DNA of 51,519 nt from an uncultured Coriobacteriaceae bacterium (GCA_949298635.1 CASFXG010000004.1:1-51519), one strand, 5' to 3'. Shown: positions 8,418 through 17,146, numbered from the stretch's first letter. Notes: a model not told the origin generated them from the sequence alone. Program-made: numbers and translations.

Positions 8418-8453
8418 TAGATATTAGCTAATTAATTAATTGCTTAATATCTA
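8418..8453 (+). promoter_or_regulatory. A+T-rich inverted repeat upstream of arcA1
   Basis: TAGATATTAGC (8418-8428) and GCTTAATATCTA (8442-8453) form an imperfect inverted repeat separated by a TAATTAATTAATT-like centre. It ends 33 bases before the arcA1 start and overlaps the only promoter-like A+T-rich sequence there. It is a likely regulator-binding site and promoter region for arginine deiminase cluster 1; exact -10 and -35 boxes could not be fixed. Confidence 0.55.
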
Positions 8454-8486
8454 GTTGTATTGGAAGAGATGCTGAAAGGAGAAGCC

Positions 8487-9719
8487 ATGAGTTCTATCCA
8501 TGTGTACTCTGAGGTGGGCAAGGTCAAGAAGATCATGATCTCGCGCCCCGAAGGGTACTTCGACGCCGTGCGGCCGGACTCGCGAGAGTACCAGCTCGTC
8601 GACGATGTCGTGTGGACGGCGCAGGCGTGCCGCGACCACGACGTCTTCGCTAACCACCTGCGCGGCATCGGCGCAGAGGTCGTCTACCTCGAGGACATGT
8701 TCGAGAAGTCGCTCGGCGACGAGGCGGATCGCCGCAAGTTCCTCGACGAGTACATGACCGAGGACTTCATCTACGACCCGGCGCTCCGCGAGCAGATCGC
8801 CGCCTACCTCATGCCCATGAGCGCGCACGACTTCGCCCGCACCGTCATGGCGGGCATCGAGAAGAAGGATCTCGCCGGGATCCCGAAGCCGACGTGCCTG
8901 GCGGACGTCCTCCCGGACGAGACCCCCGAGGACCCGTATGCGATGCACACCTCGGCGAACTTCATCATGTGCCGCGACCCCGGCTGCTCGGTGGGCTCGA
9001 ACTTCACCATCAACCGCTTCGTGCAGGACACGCGCAACCTCGAGGCCGTCGTGTGGAAGCACGTCTTCGAGAACGTCCCCGAGTTCGCGGGCGGCGCGCA
9101 GCTCCTCCACACGAACGACCCGCACGGCGAGACCATCGAGGGCGGCGACATCGCCATCCTCTCGCCCGAGGTCATCGCCATCGGCCACAGCTGCCGCACC
9201 CACGCGGCCGCGATCGAGGAGTTCGCGAAGAACGCGCTCGCCTCGGGAGACAGCTTCAAGAAGGTTGTCGTGTTCGAGATCCCCAAGGGCCGCGCCTACA
9301 TGCACCTCGACACCGTGTTCACCGCCGTGGACGTGGACAAGTTCACGTACTACCCCGGCATCATGGGCGGCCTCAAGCTCTACGAGCTCACGCTCGGCTC
9401 CGACGGCGAGCTCAGGGTCTCCTGCGCCGAGGAGGAGCTCGACGAGGCCCTGAAGCGCCTGCTGCACCTGCCCGCGGTCGACCTCATCCCGTGCGCGGGC
9501 GGCGACCCGTTCTGGGCGGACTACGACCAGTGGTCCGACGGCTCGAACACGCTCGCCGTCGCCCCCGGCGTGGTGTGCACCTACGACCGCAACTGGCGCA
9601 CGAACGATGTCCTGCGCCAGCACGACATCAAGGTGCTCGAGGTTCCCTCCGGCGAGCTCTGCCGCGCGCGCGGCGGCCCGCGCTGCATGAGCATGCCGCT
9701 CGTGCGCGAAGACCTCTAG
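8487..9719 (+). CDS. arcA: arginine deiminase 1
   Basis: A 410-residue arginine deiminase that hydrolyses arginine to citrulline and ammonia in the cytoplasm. Visible family features: EVGKVKKIMISRP at the start, the catalytic Asp in CRDPG, Glu in EGGD, His and Asp in MHLDTVF, and the nucleophile Cys400 in RGGPRCMSMP. The three substrate-binding arginines expected from the Pseudomonas enzyme are all present. ATG 8487 is preceded by AAAGGAGA at a 5-base spacing; TTG and ATG codons upstream in frame lack such a site. It heads a cluster with a carbamoyltransferase, antiporter and aminotransferase, and it is clearly diverged from the two deiminases at 18108-22416. Confidence 0.93.
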   Translation: MSSIHVYSEVGKVKKIMISRPEGYFDAVRPDSREYQLVDDVVWTAQACRDHDVFANHLRGIGAEVVYLEDMFEKSLGDEADRRKFLDEYMTEDFIYDPALREQIAAYLMPMSAHDFARTVMAGIEKKDLAGIPKPTCLADVLPDETPEDPYAMHTSANFIMCRDPGCSVGSNFTINRFVQDTRNLEAVVWKHVFENVPEFAGGAQLLHTNDPHGETIEGGDIAILSPEVIAIGHSCRTHAAAIEEFAKNALASGDSFKKVVVFEIPKGRAYMHLDTVFTAVDVDKFTYYPGIMGGLKLYELTLGSDGELRVSCAEEELDEALKRLLHLPAVDLIPCAGGDPFWADYDQWSDGSNTLAVAPGVVCTYDRNWRTNDVLRQHDIKVLEVPSGELCRARGGPRCMSMPLVREDL

Positions 9720-9751
9720 CGCACACGGCTCCTCTCTGGTCCGTGCAGGCT

Positions 9752-9782
9752 TCGGCGCGACGGGAACGCGTCGTCGCGCCGA
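9752..9782 (+). promoter_or_regulatory. intercistronic hairpin arcA1/arcB1
   Basis: A perfect 11-bp stem (TCGGCGCGACG, 9752-9762, with 9772-9782) and a 9-base loop lie between arcA1 and arcB1. No T-run follows, so an mRNA-processing or stability element, or partial attenuation, is more likely than full termination. Confidence 0.6.
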
Positions 9783-9834
9783 GGCGCCTGCTCTTACTCT
9801 GTCCATGCCCTGTCGCCTGTAGAAAGGACTATAG

Positions 9835-10926
9835 ATGATTAAGAAGAAGGACTTCGTAGACGTTCGTGACCTCACGAAGGATGAATACCTAGAGCTCCTC
9901 GAGGTCATCCGCATTCTCAAGGAGGCCGACCAGAAGGGTATCCAGATTCCGCTGCTCAAGGGCCAGACCATCGCCCTCATGTTCGATCAGCCCTCCACCC
10001 GCACGCGCGTCTCGTTCGAATCCGCCATGGACAAGCTCGGCGGCGACGCTCTCTACCTCGAGACCAAGACCATGCACGTGGGCGAGGGTCGCGAGACCAT
10101 GAAGGACACCGCGCTTGTCATCTCGGGCATGTGCGATGCTATCGAGTGCCGCAACGAGAACTACGACGCCGTGGTCGACCTTGCCAAGTGGGCGACCGTG
10201 CCGGTGTTCAACGGCATGACCTCCGTCTCCATGCACCCCACACAGGCGCTCTGCGACCTGTTCACGATCATGGAGAATCTGCCCGCCGGCAAGAAGCTCG
10301 AGGACGTGAAGGTCATGTGGGTGGGCGACAACTCCGCCGACACCTCCGAGGAGAACTACCACCTGGGCGGCGTGTGCCGCTCCGACACGTTCCTCTTCGC
10401 CAAGATGGGCATGACGTTCATCGCGGCCGCGCCCGAGCGCGCAAAGATGCTGCCCGAGGACGTCGAGATCGTCGAGGGGTTCTGCAAGGAATCTGGCGGG
10501 AAGTACATCCAGACGGACGATCCGTACGAGTACGCCGCGGACGTGGACTTCCTGCTCACCGACGCCTGGTGGTATCACGGTTCCGATCACCTCAAGCCGC
10601 AGAAGATCGAGGAATTCTTCCCCAAGTACTCCATCAATGAGGAGCTTATTGCCGCCTGTCCCGAGTGGGTCAAGGTCATGCACCCGCTTCCGGGCAACCG
10701 TGGCTACGAGATCTCGAACGAGGTCTGGGACGGCCCGCACTCGCTGCTCATGGAGCAGGCGGCTAACCGCTTCCATACGCAGAAGGGTTTGCTTGCCGCT
10801 TACATGTATCCGCGTGTACGCAAGCAGCAGGAAGCCCTGCAGCAGTACTACACCGCCCAGGTCGAGGCGCTTACAACCGAGACGATCGACAAGGTTGCCG
10901 GAACCCACTACGGGGACTGGGTCTAG
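9835..10926 (+). CDS. carbamoyltransferase, putrescine-carbamoyltransferase-like (ornithine possible)
   Basis: A 363-residue ATCase/OTCase-family protein. The carbamoyl-phosphate site is recognisable: DQPSTRTRVSFESAM near residue 50 and SMHPTQALCDL near residue 130. The substrate end differs from ordinary catabolic ornithine carbamoyltransferase. The usual DVWxSMG loop is replaced by TDAWWYHGSDHLKP, and the HCLP motif reads MHPLPGNRGYEIS. The FFPKYSINEEL segment and a C-terminal extension of about 45 residues resemble putrescine carbamoyltransferase. An insertion (NSADTSEENYHLGGV) follows the second-domain start. Neighbouring arcA1 suggests citrulline as the physiological reactant; sequence alone does not settle ornithine versus putrescine. 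ATG 9835 has AGAAAGGA upstream. Confidence 0.8.
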   Translation: MIKKKDFVDVRDLTKDEYLELLEVIRILKEADQKGIQIPLLKGQTIALMFDQPSTRTRVSFESAMDKLGGDALYLETKTMHVGEGRETMKDTALVISGMCDAIECRNENYDAVVDLAKWATVPVFNGMTSVSMHPTQALCDLFTIMENLPAGKKLEDVKVMWVGDNSADTSEENYHLGGVCRSDTFLFAKMGMTFIAAAPERAKMLPEDVEIVEGFCKESGGKYIQTDDPYEYAADVDFLLTDAWWYHGSDHLKPQKIEEFFPKYSINEELIAACPEWVKVMHPLPGNRGYEISNEVWDGPHSLLMEQAANRFHTQKGLLAAYMYPRVRKQQEALQQYYTAQVEALTTETIDKVAGTHYGDWV

Positions 10927-10972
10927 GCGCATCGCCGCCCAGCCGGCGGTAGCGCCGGTTACACGATGCGCC
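10926..10972 (+). promoter_or_regulatory. nested intercistronic hairpin arcB1/antiporter
   Basis: GGCGCATCG (10926-10934) pairs perfectly with 10964-10972, enclosing a second perfect hairpin CCGGCG-gtag-CGCCGG (10943-10958). It starts at the arcB1 stop codon and lacks a T-run. Confidence 0.6.
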
Positions 10973-11095
10973 CTCGCACACGGCCGGTAGTACGGTCGCT
11001 GGCGGGGGCGCTCGCAGTTTGCAAGTGTCTTGCCGCGTGGCGCGGTGGGGCTTAGGGCATGTCAGGGGGCGTGCCGGAATAGGAAGGTGGTTGCT

Positions 11096-12559
11096 ATGGC
11101 TGAATCCACTTCGACAGAGAAGAAATCCGGCGGAGGACTGGGCTTTTGGGTACTTGTCATTACGATTTTCAGCTCGATGATCGGCTCGGGCGTGTACGAC
11201 CTTTCCTACCAGCTGGGGACGGTCGCCTCGCCGGGCGCCGCGATTGTCGCGTTTGCGATCTGCTACGTGGGCACGCTCGTTTCCGCGCTGAGCTTGAAGA
11301 ACCTGCTCGAGCGCGATCCTGAGGGCGACGGCCTGTTCTGCTACGCCCGCCGGGCGTTCGGCAAGTTCGCCGAGTTCATGAGCGCTTGGGGCTACTGGAT
11401 TAGCGGCTGGGTAGGTAACGTTTCGTTCGCCACTATGACCATGATCGCCTTCGGCACGTTCTTCCCTGAGGTCTTCGGTGACACCGGCACGAGCTGGCCG
11501 TCGATTATCGTGGCGAGCGCCGTCATGTGGGTTATCGCGTGGCTCGTGAACCGCGGTGTCGAGCAGAGCGTGCGCTTGAACACGATTGTGACAATCATCA
11601 AGATCATTCCGCTTTTGCTCTTCATCGTGATCGGCGCGACGGCGTTCAGCTTCGGCGTGTTCACGACCGATTTCTGGACGAACTTCGCCGGCAACATGGA
11701 GGCGGCGGGCACCGGCTTTGACCTCGGTTCCGTTGCCGCTCAGGTCAACGATTCGATGCTCTCCCTCATCTGGGTGTTCATCGGTGTCGAGAGCGTCGCT
11801 TTGCTCTCGCGTCACGCCGTGAGCAAGAAGGTCGCGGGCTCGGCGACGGTCGTCGGCCTCACGCTCGTGACGCTCATCGAGTTCATCGTCGCGATTCTGC
11901 CCTACGGTATCATGCCCGCCGATGAGTTCATCGCCCTCGGCGAGCCTTCGCTCGGTCAAATGTACACGATCTTCATGGGGCCTGTCGGCGCGTCCTTCGT
12001 GCAGGCGGCGCTTATCATCTCGATCTTCGGCTCCTGGATTGCCTACACGCTCATGCCCACCGAGTCCGTGACCTATCTCGCCGACGAGGGCTCGTTGCCT
12101 AAGATCTTCGGCAAGAAGAACAAGAACGGCGTGGCTACGTTCTCACTGTTCCTCACCGTCATCCTGTGCGAGATCCTGCTCGTCTCGATGCATTTCACCG
12201 AAGATGCTTACAACTTCAGCTTCAGCCTGAGCTCGTCGGCCATCCTGATCGTGTGGATCTTCATCGACCTCCAGCAGGTCAAGTATACGCTCGACCACCG
12301 CGATGAACCGGGTGCGGTAAAGAACCTCATCCTGGGTTTGATCGGCCTCGTGTACTACCTCGTTGCCATGTTCGTATCCGGTATCTCCTATGTCATGCTG
12401 TGCGGCGTGCTGTGGGTCATCGGCATCCCGCTGTACTACATGGCACGCAGGGCATCTGGTGAAGAGAAGGTCTTTGTGGGCAAGGATTGGCTGCTCGTGG
12501 GTCTTTCCGTTGTCATGGCCATCGGCGGCGTTTGGATGATGCTGAACGGCATGGTCTAG
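11096..12559 (+). CDS. APC-family basic amino acid antiporter (arginine/ornithine type)
   Basis: A 487-residue integral membrane protein with about 12 to 13 hydrophobic segments and the APC-family first helix signature (SSMIGSGVYDLSYQLG, residues ~25-40). SLIWVFIGVESVALLSRHA follows in the sixth-helix region. Proteins of this type (ArcD and relatives) exchange arginine for ornithine, or agmatine for putrescine. Its place between the carbamoyltransferase and ArcT-like genes supports substrate/product exchange for cluster 1. Start ATG 11096 (MAESTSTEKK) is chosen over the longer frame because AGGAAGG sits 7 to 8 bases upstream. Confidence 0.85.
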   Translation: MAESTSTEKKSGGGLGFWVLVITIFSSMIGSGVYDLSYQLGTVASPGAAIVAFAICYVGTLVSALSLKNLLERDPEGDGLFCYARRAFGKFAEFMSAWGYWISGWVGNVSFATMTMIAFGTFFPEVFGDTGTSWPSIIVASAVMWVIAWLVNRGVEQSVRLNTIVTIIKIIPLLLFIVIGATAFSFGVFTTDFWTNFAGNMEAAGTGFDLGSVAAQVNDSMLSLIWVFIGVESVALLSRHAVSKKVAGSATVVGLTLVTLIEFIVAILPYGIMPADEFIALGEPSLGQMYTIFMGPVGASFVQAALIISIFGSWIAYTLMPTESVTYLADEGSLPKIFGKKNKNGVATFSLFLTVILCEILLVSMHFTEDAYNFSFSLSSSAILIVWIFIDLQQVKYTLDHRDEPGAVKNLILGLIGLVYYLVAMFVSGISYVMLCGVLWVIGIPLYYMARRASGEEKVFVGKDWLLVGLSVVMAIGGVWMMLNGMV

Positions 12560-12605
12560 GCGCGCGGCGCCCGAGCGGATAGCTCCGTCCCGATGTCTGA
12601 CGGCG

Positions 12606-12634
12606 CGGCGCGATGGCCTTGTCGCGTCGCGCCG
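12606..12634 (+). promoter_or_regulatory. intercistronic hairpin antiporter/arcT
   Basis: CGGCGCGA (12606-12613) pairs with TCGCGCCG (12627-12634) between the antiporter and the aminotransferase. It is the third G+C-rich, T-run-free hairpin between successive genes of this cluster. Confidence 0.5.
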
Positions 12635-12745
12635 CCTTCATGTGGGCGCGCTGGACGGCCCGATGGTTCGGGAACACGCCGGTTCAGGACAGGGAACCGG
12701 GCAGCCTGGAGTCTCGGTGCCGGGCAATTCGAGAGAGGAGGCATG

Positions 12746-13867
12746 ATGGACATCATGACGAGTCGGTACGAGGACTGGCAGAATCGACTCGAGAAACACG
12801 TTGACTTTAACATCTGTGAGTCCATGGTAGCGGCGTTTACGGAAGAGGAACTTCTGGCGATCGATCCAGAGGGCGCTGCTGCTCTACGCCAGACGGGTGC
12901 GCATGAGCTTCTCAATTATGGCTGGATTGAGGGGTCGGCGGAGTTTAAGCAGGGTGTCGCTGGCCTGTACCAGAGCGAGGTCGCGCCCGACCGCATCCTC
13001 CAGACGAACGGCGGTACCGGCGCAAACTTCAACGCAATGTATGCGCTCATCGAGCCTGGTGACCACGTAATCGTGGAGAGCCCCGCTTACGAGCCGCTCG
13101 AGGTGCTCGCGCGGCAGTTCGGAGCAGAGGTCGAGCTCTGGCGTCTGCGCGAAGAGCATGCCTGGCAGCCTGATATCGGGGAGTTGCGGCAGATGGTTCG
13201 CCCGGACACGAAGCTCATTGTGCTCGTGAACGCCTCGAATCCTTTGGGCGTTGTGCTCGAGACGCCGCTTCTCGAGGAGATTGCAGACATTGCACGCTCG
13301 GTCGGGGCATACGTCCTGTGCGACGAAGCGTTTCGCCCGTTCGATGAGTCTGTCAACTATACATCGATGATCGATGTATACGAAAAGGCTATCGTGACCT
13401 GCACACTTTCCAAAGCGTATGCGGTGCCGGGAATTCGGATCGGCTGGGTTGTCGCCGACGACGAAATTGCCGGGCGTGTGCGGCGGCTGCGCGACTACAC
13501 GATGGTGAGCTGCGGCGTTCCCAACGATGCGCTTGGCGTATACGTGTTACGCAACCGCGAAGGCATCCTCAAGCGCAACTGCGAGATTGTTATGCGCAAC
13601 CTGGAGATTGCAGACGCGTGGATTGCAGGTCAGCCACGTGTGAGCTGGCAGAAACCACGTGGCGTGACGACCGGCTTCATGCGTCTCGACATTCCCGAGG
13701 ACGACGTATCGTTTTGCAAGCGACTTGCCGCGGAACGTAAGACGCTGCTCATACCCGGCGGCTGCTTCGACCTCCCGTGCGGTGCGCGTTTGGGATATTG
13801 CGCTCATGAGCAGATTTTGCGTCGCGGCCTCGATGAACTTGCTGCAGCATTGGCAGAATTCGACTGA
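12746..13867 (+). CDS. arcT: PLP-dependent aminotransferase, ArcT-like
   Basis: A 373-residue fold-type I class I/II aminotransferase homologue. The PLP lysine is Lys223 in TCTLSKAYAVPGIRIGW; NASNPLGVVLETP and YVLCDEAF supply the usual Asn and Asp of the cofactor pocket. The residue after DEA, usually Tyr, is Phe here. Genes of this type occur in lactobacillus arginine deiminase operons as arcT, with no firmly established reaction. AGGAGG at 12736-12741 best serves ATG 12746; ATG 12743 is too close and the long upstream frame is unsupported. It is the last gene of cluster 1 and faces the ArsR-type regulator. Confidence 0.75.
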   Translation: MDIMTSRYEDWQNRLEKHVDFNICESMVAAFTEEELLAIDPEGAAALRQTGAHELLNYGWIEGSAEFKQGVAGLYQSEVAPDRILQTNGGTGANFNAMYALIEPGDHVIVESPAYEPLEVLARQFGAEVELWRLREEHAWQPDIGELRQMVRPDTKLIVLVNASNPLGVVLETPLLEEIADIARSVGAYVLCDEAFRPFDESVNYTSMIDVYEKAIVTCTLSKAYAVPGIRIGWVVADDEIAGRVRRLRDYTMVSCGVPNDALGVYVLRNREGILKRNCEIVMRNLEIADAWIAGQPRVSWQKPRGVTTGFMRLDIPEDDVSFCKRLAAERKTLLIPGGCFDLPCGARLGYCAHEQILRRGLDELAAALAEFD

Positions 13868-13980
13868 GCACACAGAGTATCGTTGAGGGCTTGGCGACGA
13901 GTTTGAGCAGTGGGGTGGAGACTTCTACGAGTGTTTTCACCTCACTTCCGTTTGTCGAGGACCGCTTGCCACTTCACTTG

Positions 13981-15060
13981 CTACGGCGTCTCGAGCAGGT
14001 GTTCCAAGAACGAAAGATGCGCCTGGTAGTTTTCGTAGAGCAGGTTGTAGTACACCTCGTTTTTCATGCGCTGTGGATACACGAGATCCGCATCACGCAT
14101 AGCGCGGAGATGCACCGATATGGAACTCGGTGCGACTTGGAGAATATCGGCGAGCTCTTTGGTCGTCTTGGGAGAGACGTTAAGTTCGGCGAGGATTTTA
14201 AGTTTCATGGGGCTGCCGATGGCCTTAAGGAATAGCTCGATTTCCGGAGGTATTTCTGCCGTGGCCTGTCCGAACGTGACGCCCTTGAATATGGTTAGAC
14301 AGCCATCGATGCAGTTAATCATGAAGTGTGGCGTGAGAAACGATGTGATGATCACATTGATGCGTTTTATCTCATCATTGCGGTAGAACAGCTCGAGTTG
14401 CCGGCCTACGCGGATGCCAGTTCTGTCGACGTGCACCTGCTCGTGGCAGTTCTCGATATACTGCGCGGGGCCGTCTAGCTCCAGCAGCTTCCGCTCAGTT
14501 GCGAGCGCGCTGATTTCGGAGACGCCTATGGTGTTCCAGATGTCAGCAAAGTGCTCATGCCAATACCGATCGAGCACGGAAACGAGCCGATGGCGGTATT
14601 CCTCTAGGTTGTCGAGGATATAGCGAGCGAATTTCTCGGGGACATAGTAGCGAAAGATTTCCGAGTTCTGCTCGAGGAGGTGGTCGGTGCTTGTGATGCT
14701 ATGAGCGAGCGTACGGCGGGGAACAAGGCCGGAGAAGATACCGTAGCAGAAATCGACGTCACTCATGTTGGCTAGATGCGCGAGGAACGCCTTCATGCTC
14801 GTGACTTCACCTTGTTCGATGTAACCCACGAGGTCCATGATAAACGCCCAGTTCATGGTGTGGTCAGAGAAAAATAGGAGCTCGTCGCGCAGGTCGGTAT
14901 CCATGGAAGCGAGAGTGCTCTTTGTCCAATGGCTGCGGTTCGGATGGAGCTCGGGAGCCGACAGGGCATGAAGGCTCGCGACCATCTCGACGACTGGGCT
15001 ATATTTGATGACGATTTCTTTGGTAAGCGGAACACCGCTCGTTTCCTCTAGCAGCAGCAT
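13981..15060 (-). CDS. ArsR-type winged-helix transcriptional regulator with large N-terminal domain
   Basis: A 359-residue protein. The C-terminal ~80 residues are a winged helix of ArsR type: LKAIGSPMKLKILAELNVSPKTTKELADIL, then the recognition helix VAPSSISVHLRAMRDADLV. The first ~260 residues form a poorly characterised domain of the kind found in long ArsR-like proteins and probably serve ligand sensing or dimerisation. It is encoded convergently with cluster 1, so it is a candidate local regulator of the arc genes, but only autoregulation is suggested directly by the operator-like dyad in its own promoter (15125-15147). No metal-binding cysteine motif is evident. Confidence 0.75.
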   Translation of the reverse strand: MLLLEETSGVPLTKEIVIKYSPVVEMVASLHALSAPELHPNRSHWTKSTLASMDTDLRDELLFFSDHTMNWAFIMDLVGYIEQGEVTSMKAFLAHLANMSDVDFCYGIFSGLVPRRTLAHSITSTDHLLEQNSEIFRYYVPEKFARYILDNLEEYRHRLVSVLDRYWHEHFADIWNTIGVSEISALATERKLLELDGPAQYIENCHEQVHVDRTGIRVGRQLELFYRNDEIKRINVIITSFLTPHFMINCIDGCLTIFKGVTFGQATAEIPPEIELFLKAIGSPMKLKILAELNVSPKTTKELADILQVAPSSISVHLRAMRDADLVYPQRMKNEVYYNLLYENYQAHLSFLEHLLETP

Positions 15061-15124
15061 TGTTTTCTCGCATCTATATCTGCCTGCGCAATAGCGCCGT
15101 GGATAATGCTAGTACATCGTCCTC

Positions 15125-15147
15125 ATTATATGTTGTGTTATGCACAA
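15125..15147 (-). promoter_or_regulatory. promoter of the ArsR-type gene with TTGTG-N5-CACAA dyad
   Basis: On the minus strand a -10 box TATAAT (15125-15130) is preceded by a perfect inverted repeat TTGTG-N5-CACAA (15133-15147), which occupies the spacer between it and a weak -35 (TAGGTC, 17 bases away). The arrangement suggests repression, probably by the gene's own product. Confidence 0.6.
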
Positions 15148-15251
15148 GACCTAGGGAGAGCCTGCTACCGTCACATAAGGTTCGCTGAATGGTTGTGGGG
15201 TGGATGGCCGCGCACGTTACCTATATTTGCCCGGGATGCTCTGTGCCGTGC

Positions 15252-15881
15252 CTAGTGCTTGCCGTTCTGCGCAGCGGCGCCGTTCACATGATCGCGGGCG
15301 TAGACCACACCGTGCATGAGCGCAAGCTCACAGGCATCGGCCGCGCGCTGGACGGTATCGGCGAACGCCTCGGCTTCCTTGTTGCGCAGCTGCTTGAGTA
15401 CGAAATCGGCCGTGGGCATCTTGCCGGGAGGCTCGCCGATGCCGAAGCGGATGCGGCTGAAATCGCGACTGCCGAGCTTGTCGATGATGGAGCGCAGGCC
15501 GTTGTGGCCGGCGTGCCCGCCGCCCACCTTCACCCGCACATCGCCTTCGGGGATGTCGAGCTCATCGTGGACCACGAGAAGCTCCTCGGGTGCGACCTTA
15601 TACTCGCGGCAGAGCTTGGAGATGGGGCCGCCGCTCGTGTTCATGAAGCTCTGAGGCTTTACGAGCACGACCTCGCGCACGCCCCCTTCCGCTTCGGCGT
15701 CGCGCACACGCGTGGTGGCGACTTCGGCGCCGAGCTGGTTCTTCCAGTACGTCACGCCGGCGCGTCGCGCGAGTTCGTCGACCGTTTGAAAGCCCGCATT
15801 GTGGCGGGTGCTCGCATATTCTTCGCCGGGGTTTCCCAAGCCGGCGATCATGCGGATAGGTTTAGGTTGCGGTTGTGGCAT
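15252..15881 (-). CDS. pth: peptidyl-tRNA hydrolase
   Basis: A 209-residue Pth. It releases tRNA from peptidyl-tRNA that drops off ribosomes. Catalytic-site residues are in place: Asn17 (GLGNPG), His27 (RHNAGF), Asn81 (SFMNTSG) and Asp106 (HDELD), followed by GGGHAGHNGLRSI. An N-terminal PQPQPKP stretch adds about 8 residues to the usual start. The ATG at 15881 has AAGGACG upstream. It is a housekeeping gene standing between the two arginine clusters. Confidence 0.95.
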   Translation of the reverse strand: MPQPQPKPIRMIAGLGNPGEEYASTRHNAGFQTVDELARRAGVTYWKNQLGAEVATTRVRDAEAEGGVREVVLVKPQSFMNTSGGPISKLCREYKVAPEELLVVHDELDIPEGDVRVKVGGGHAGHNGLRSIIDKLGSRDFSRIRFGIGEPPGKMPTADFVLKQLRNKEAEAFADTVQRAADACELALMHGVVYARDHVNGAAAQNGKH

Positions 15882-16075
15882 ACTGCGTCCTTCGTATTCA
15901 TGGGCGGTATCGTGCGCTTATGTGAGGAAAACACGTACACATGTGGATGGCTTGCGGCATTGTAGCAAGTTTTCCACCCTTGCTAAAATCTGACACATTT
16001 CTGACGAAATCACAGGAAATACAACAATAAAACCCCAGCGTAGACACGGTGTATTTGAAATGATAGCGTTTCGCT

Positions 16076-17146
16076 ATGGAGACGTTGGTCCTGTCACATA
16101 TCCCTTCTTTGAGGGCAATACGAGCGGCGCGGCGAGCGTATGGTAGGCTGCCGTGGGATGCGGTTGGCCGTGTTGAGCAGCGCCGGGCGCTCAAGGGCTG
16201 TGTGCCCAATGTCGATCAGGTCGATTACGACGAGCTTGCTCGCATGGGGGCATGGGAACATGGCGAAGGCGAACCATTGCACGTTCTTGTGGCGGATCCC
16301 AAGGCTCGTAGGAACAAAGAGCTGCTTACGTGCCATGTGGTTTCCGGAGCACTTCCTACAGGAGCTTTAATGCGCATGGCTCCCGGCGTGTACGCGTGTT
16401 CTCCTGCTTTTGCTGCGTTGCTGTATTCGCGTGGTCGGTCGCTCGGCGAGGTGCTCGCGTTGCTTATGGAGTTCCTCGGCACCTATTCGCTGCCTCCCGA
16501 GGCAACGTTGCCAATTGCTTGGGGCGGGGTATGGCCAGGCGAGCGGTCGAAGAGAGACGTGGAGCAGGCACATTATCGATGCGATCCCGCGCTTTCGATG
16601 GCAGAGCTGCGTGCGTTATCGCGCTGGGCAAAGAGTAGCGGCTATCATGTGTTTCGCGAAGCGGTGCGTATTGCGGCTCCGGGATCCGCATCGCCGTGCG
16701 AAACGGTGATGTATGGCATGTTGGGTGCGCCTATGCGTCACGGCGGCTTCGCGTGTGCAGCGCTGCCTAAGGGAGGAGCGGCGCTCAACTTCCGACTTGA
16801 TTTCGATGCAAATGCCGTCCGCATGGCGTCGAGCGTGCCGTATGCCATTTGCGATGCGTTTATCCCATCTGCGAAGATTGACGTGGAGTACAACGGAGCA
16901 GGCCACGAGAATGAAAACACGCGCATACACGATGGCCAGCGCAATAACGGTCTCAAGGGCATGGGCGTTACCGTGCTTGTAATCAATCGCGACCAGATGC
17001 GCGATATCGTGACGCTCGAGGCGATTGCGAAAGCGATTTACAAGGCGGCAGACAAGCGCTTTCGGTACTACATCAATGGGTGTCGTCCGAGGCAGGCAAA
17101 ATGGCTTAATGAATTGCGGAGAGGCGTCGGATTGCCTCCCGTATAG
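16076..17146 (+). CDS. uncharacterised protein with possible PD-(D/E)XK-type nuclease-like C-terminus
   Basis: A 356-residue protein I do not recognise as a named family. The N-terminal half has a segment resembling toxin-antitoxin AbiEi-type proteins (THVVSGALPTGALMRMAPGVYA-like layout). The C-terminal half contains SPCETVMYGML and then KIDVEYNGAGHENENTRIHD with Asp269 and Glu271, LKGMGVTVLVIN and a helix. This D-x-E-Y-x-G pattern followed by a beta strand recalls DUF559/Vsr-like restriction-fold domains. No partner antitoxin or methylase is adjacent. ATG 16076 has no clear ribosome site. Codon use is less G+C-biased than in flanking housekeeping genes. Confidence 0.55.
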   Translation: METLVLSHIPSLRAIRAARRAYGRLPWDAVGRVEQRRALKGCVPNVDQVDYDELARMGAWEHGEGEPLHVLVADPKARRNKELLTCHVVSGALPTGALMRMAPGVYACSPAFAALLYSRGRSLGEVLALLMEFLGTYSLPPEATLPIAWGGVWPGERSKRDVEQAHYRCDPALSMAELRALSRWAKSSGYHVFREAVRIAAPGSASPCETVMYGMLGAPMRHGGFACAALPKGGAALNFRLDFDANAVRMASSVPYAICDAFIPSAKIDVEYNGAGHENENTRIHDGQRNNGLKGMGVTVLVINRDQMRDIVTLEAIAKAIYKAADKRFRYYINGCRPRQAKWLNELRRGVGLPPV

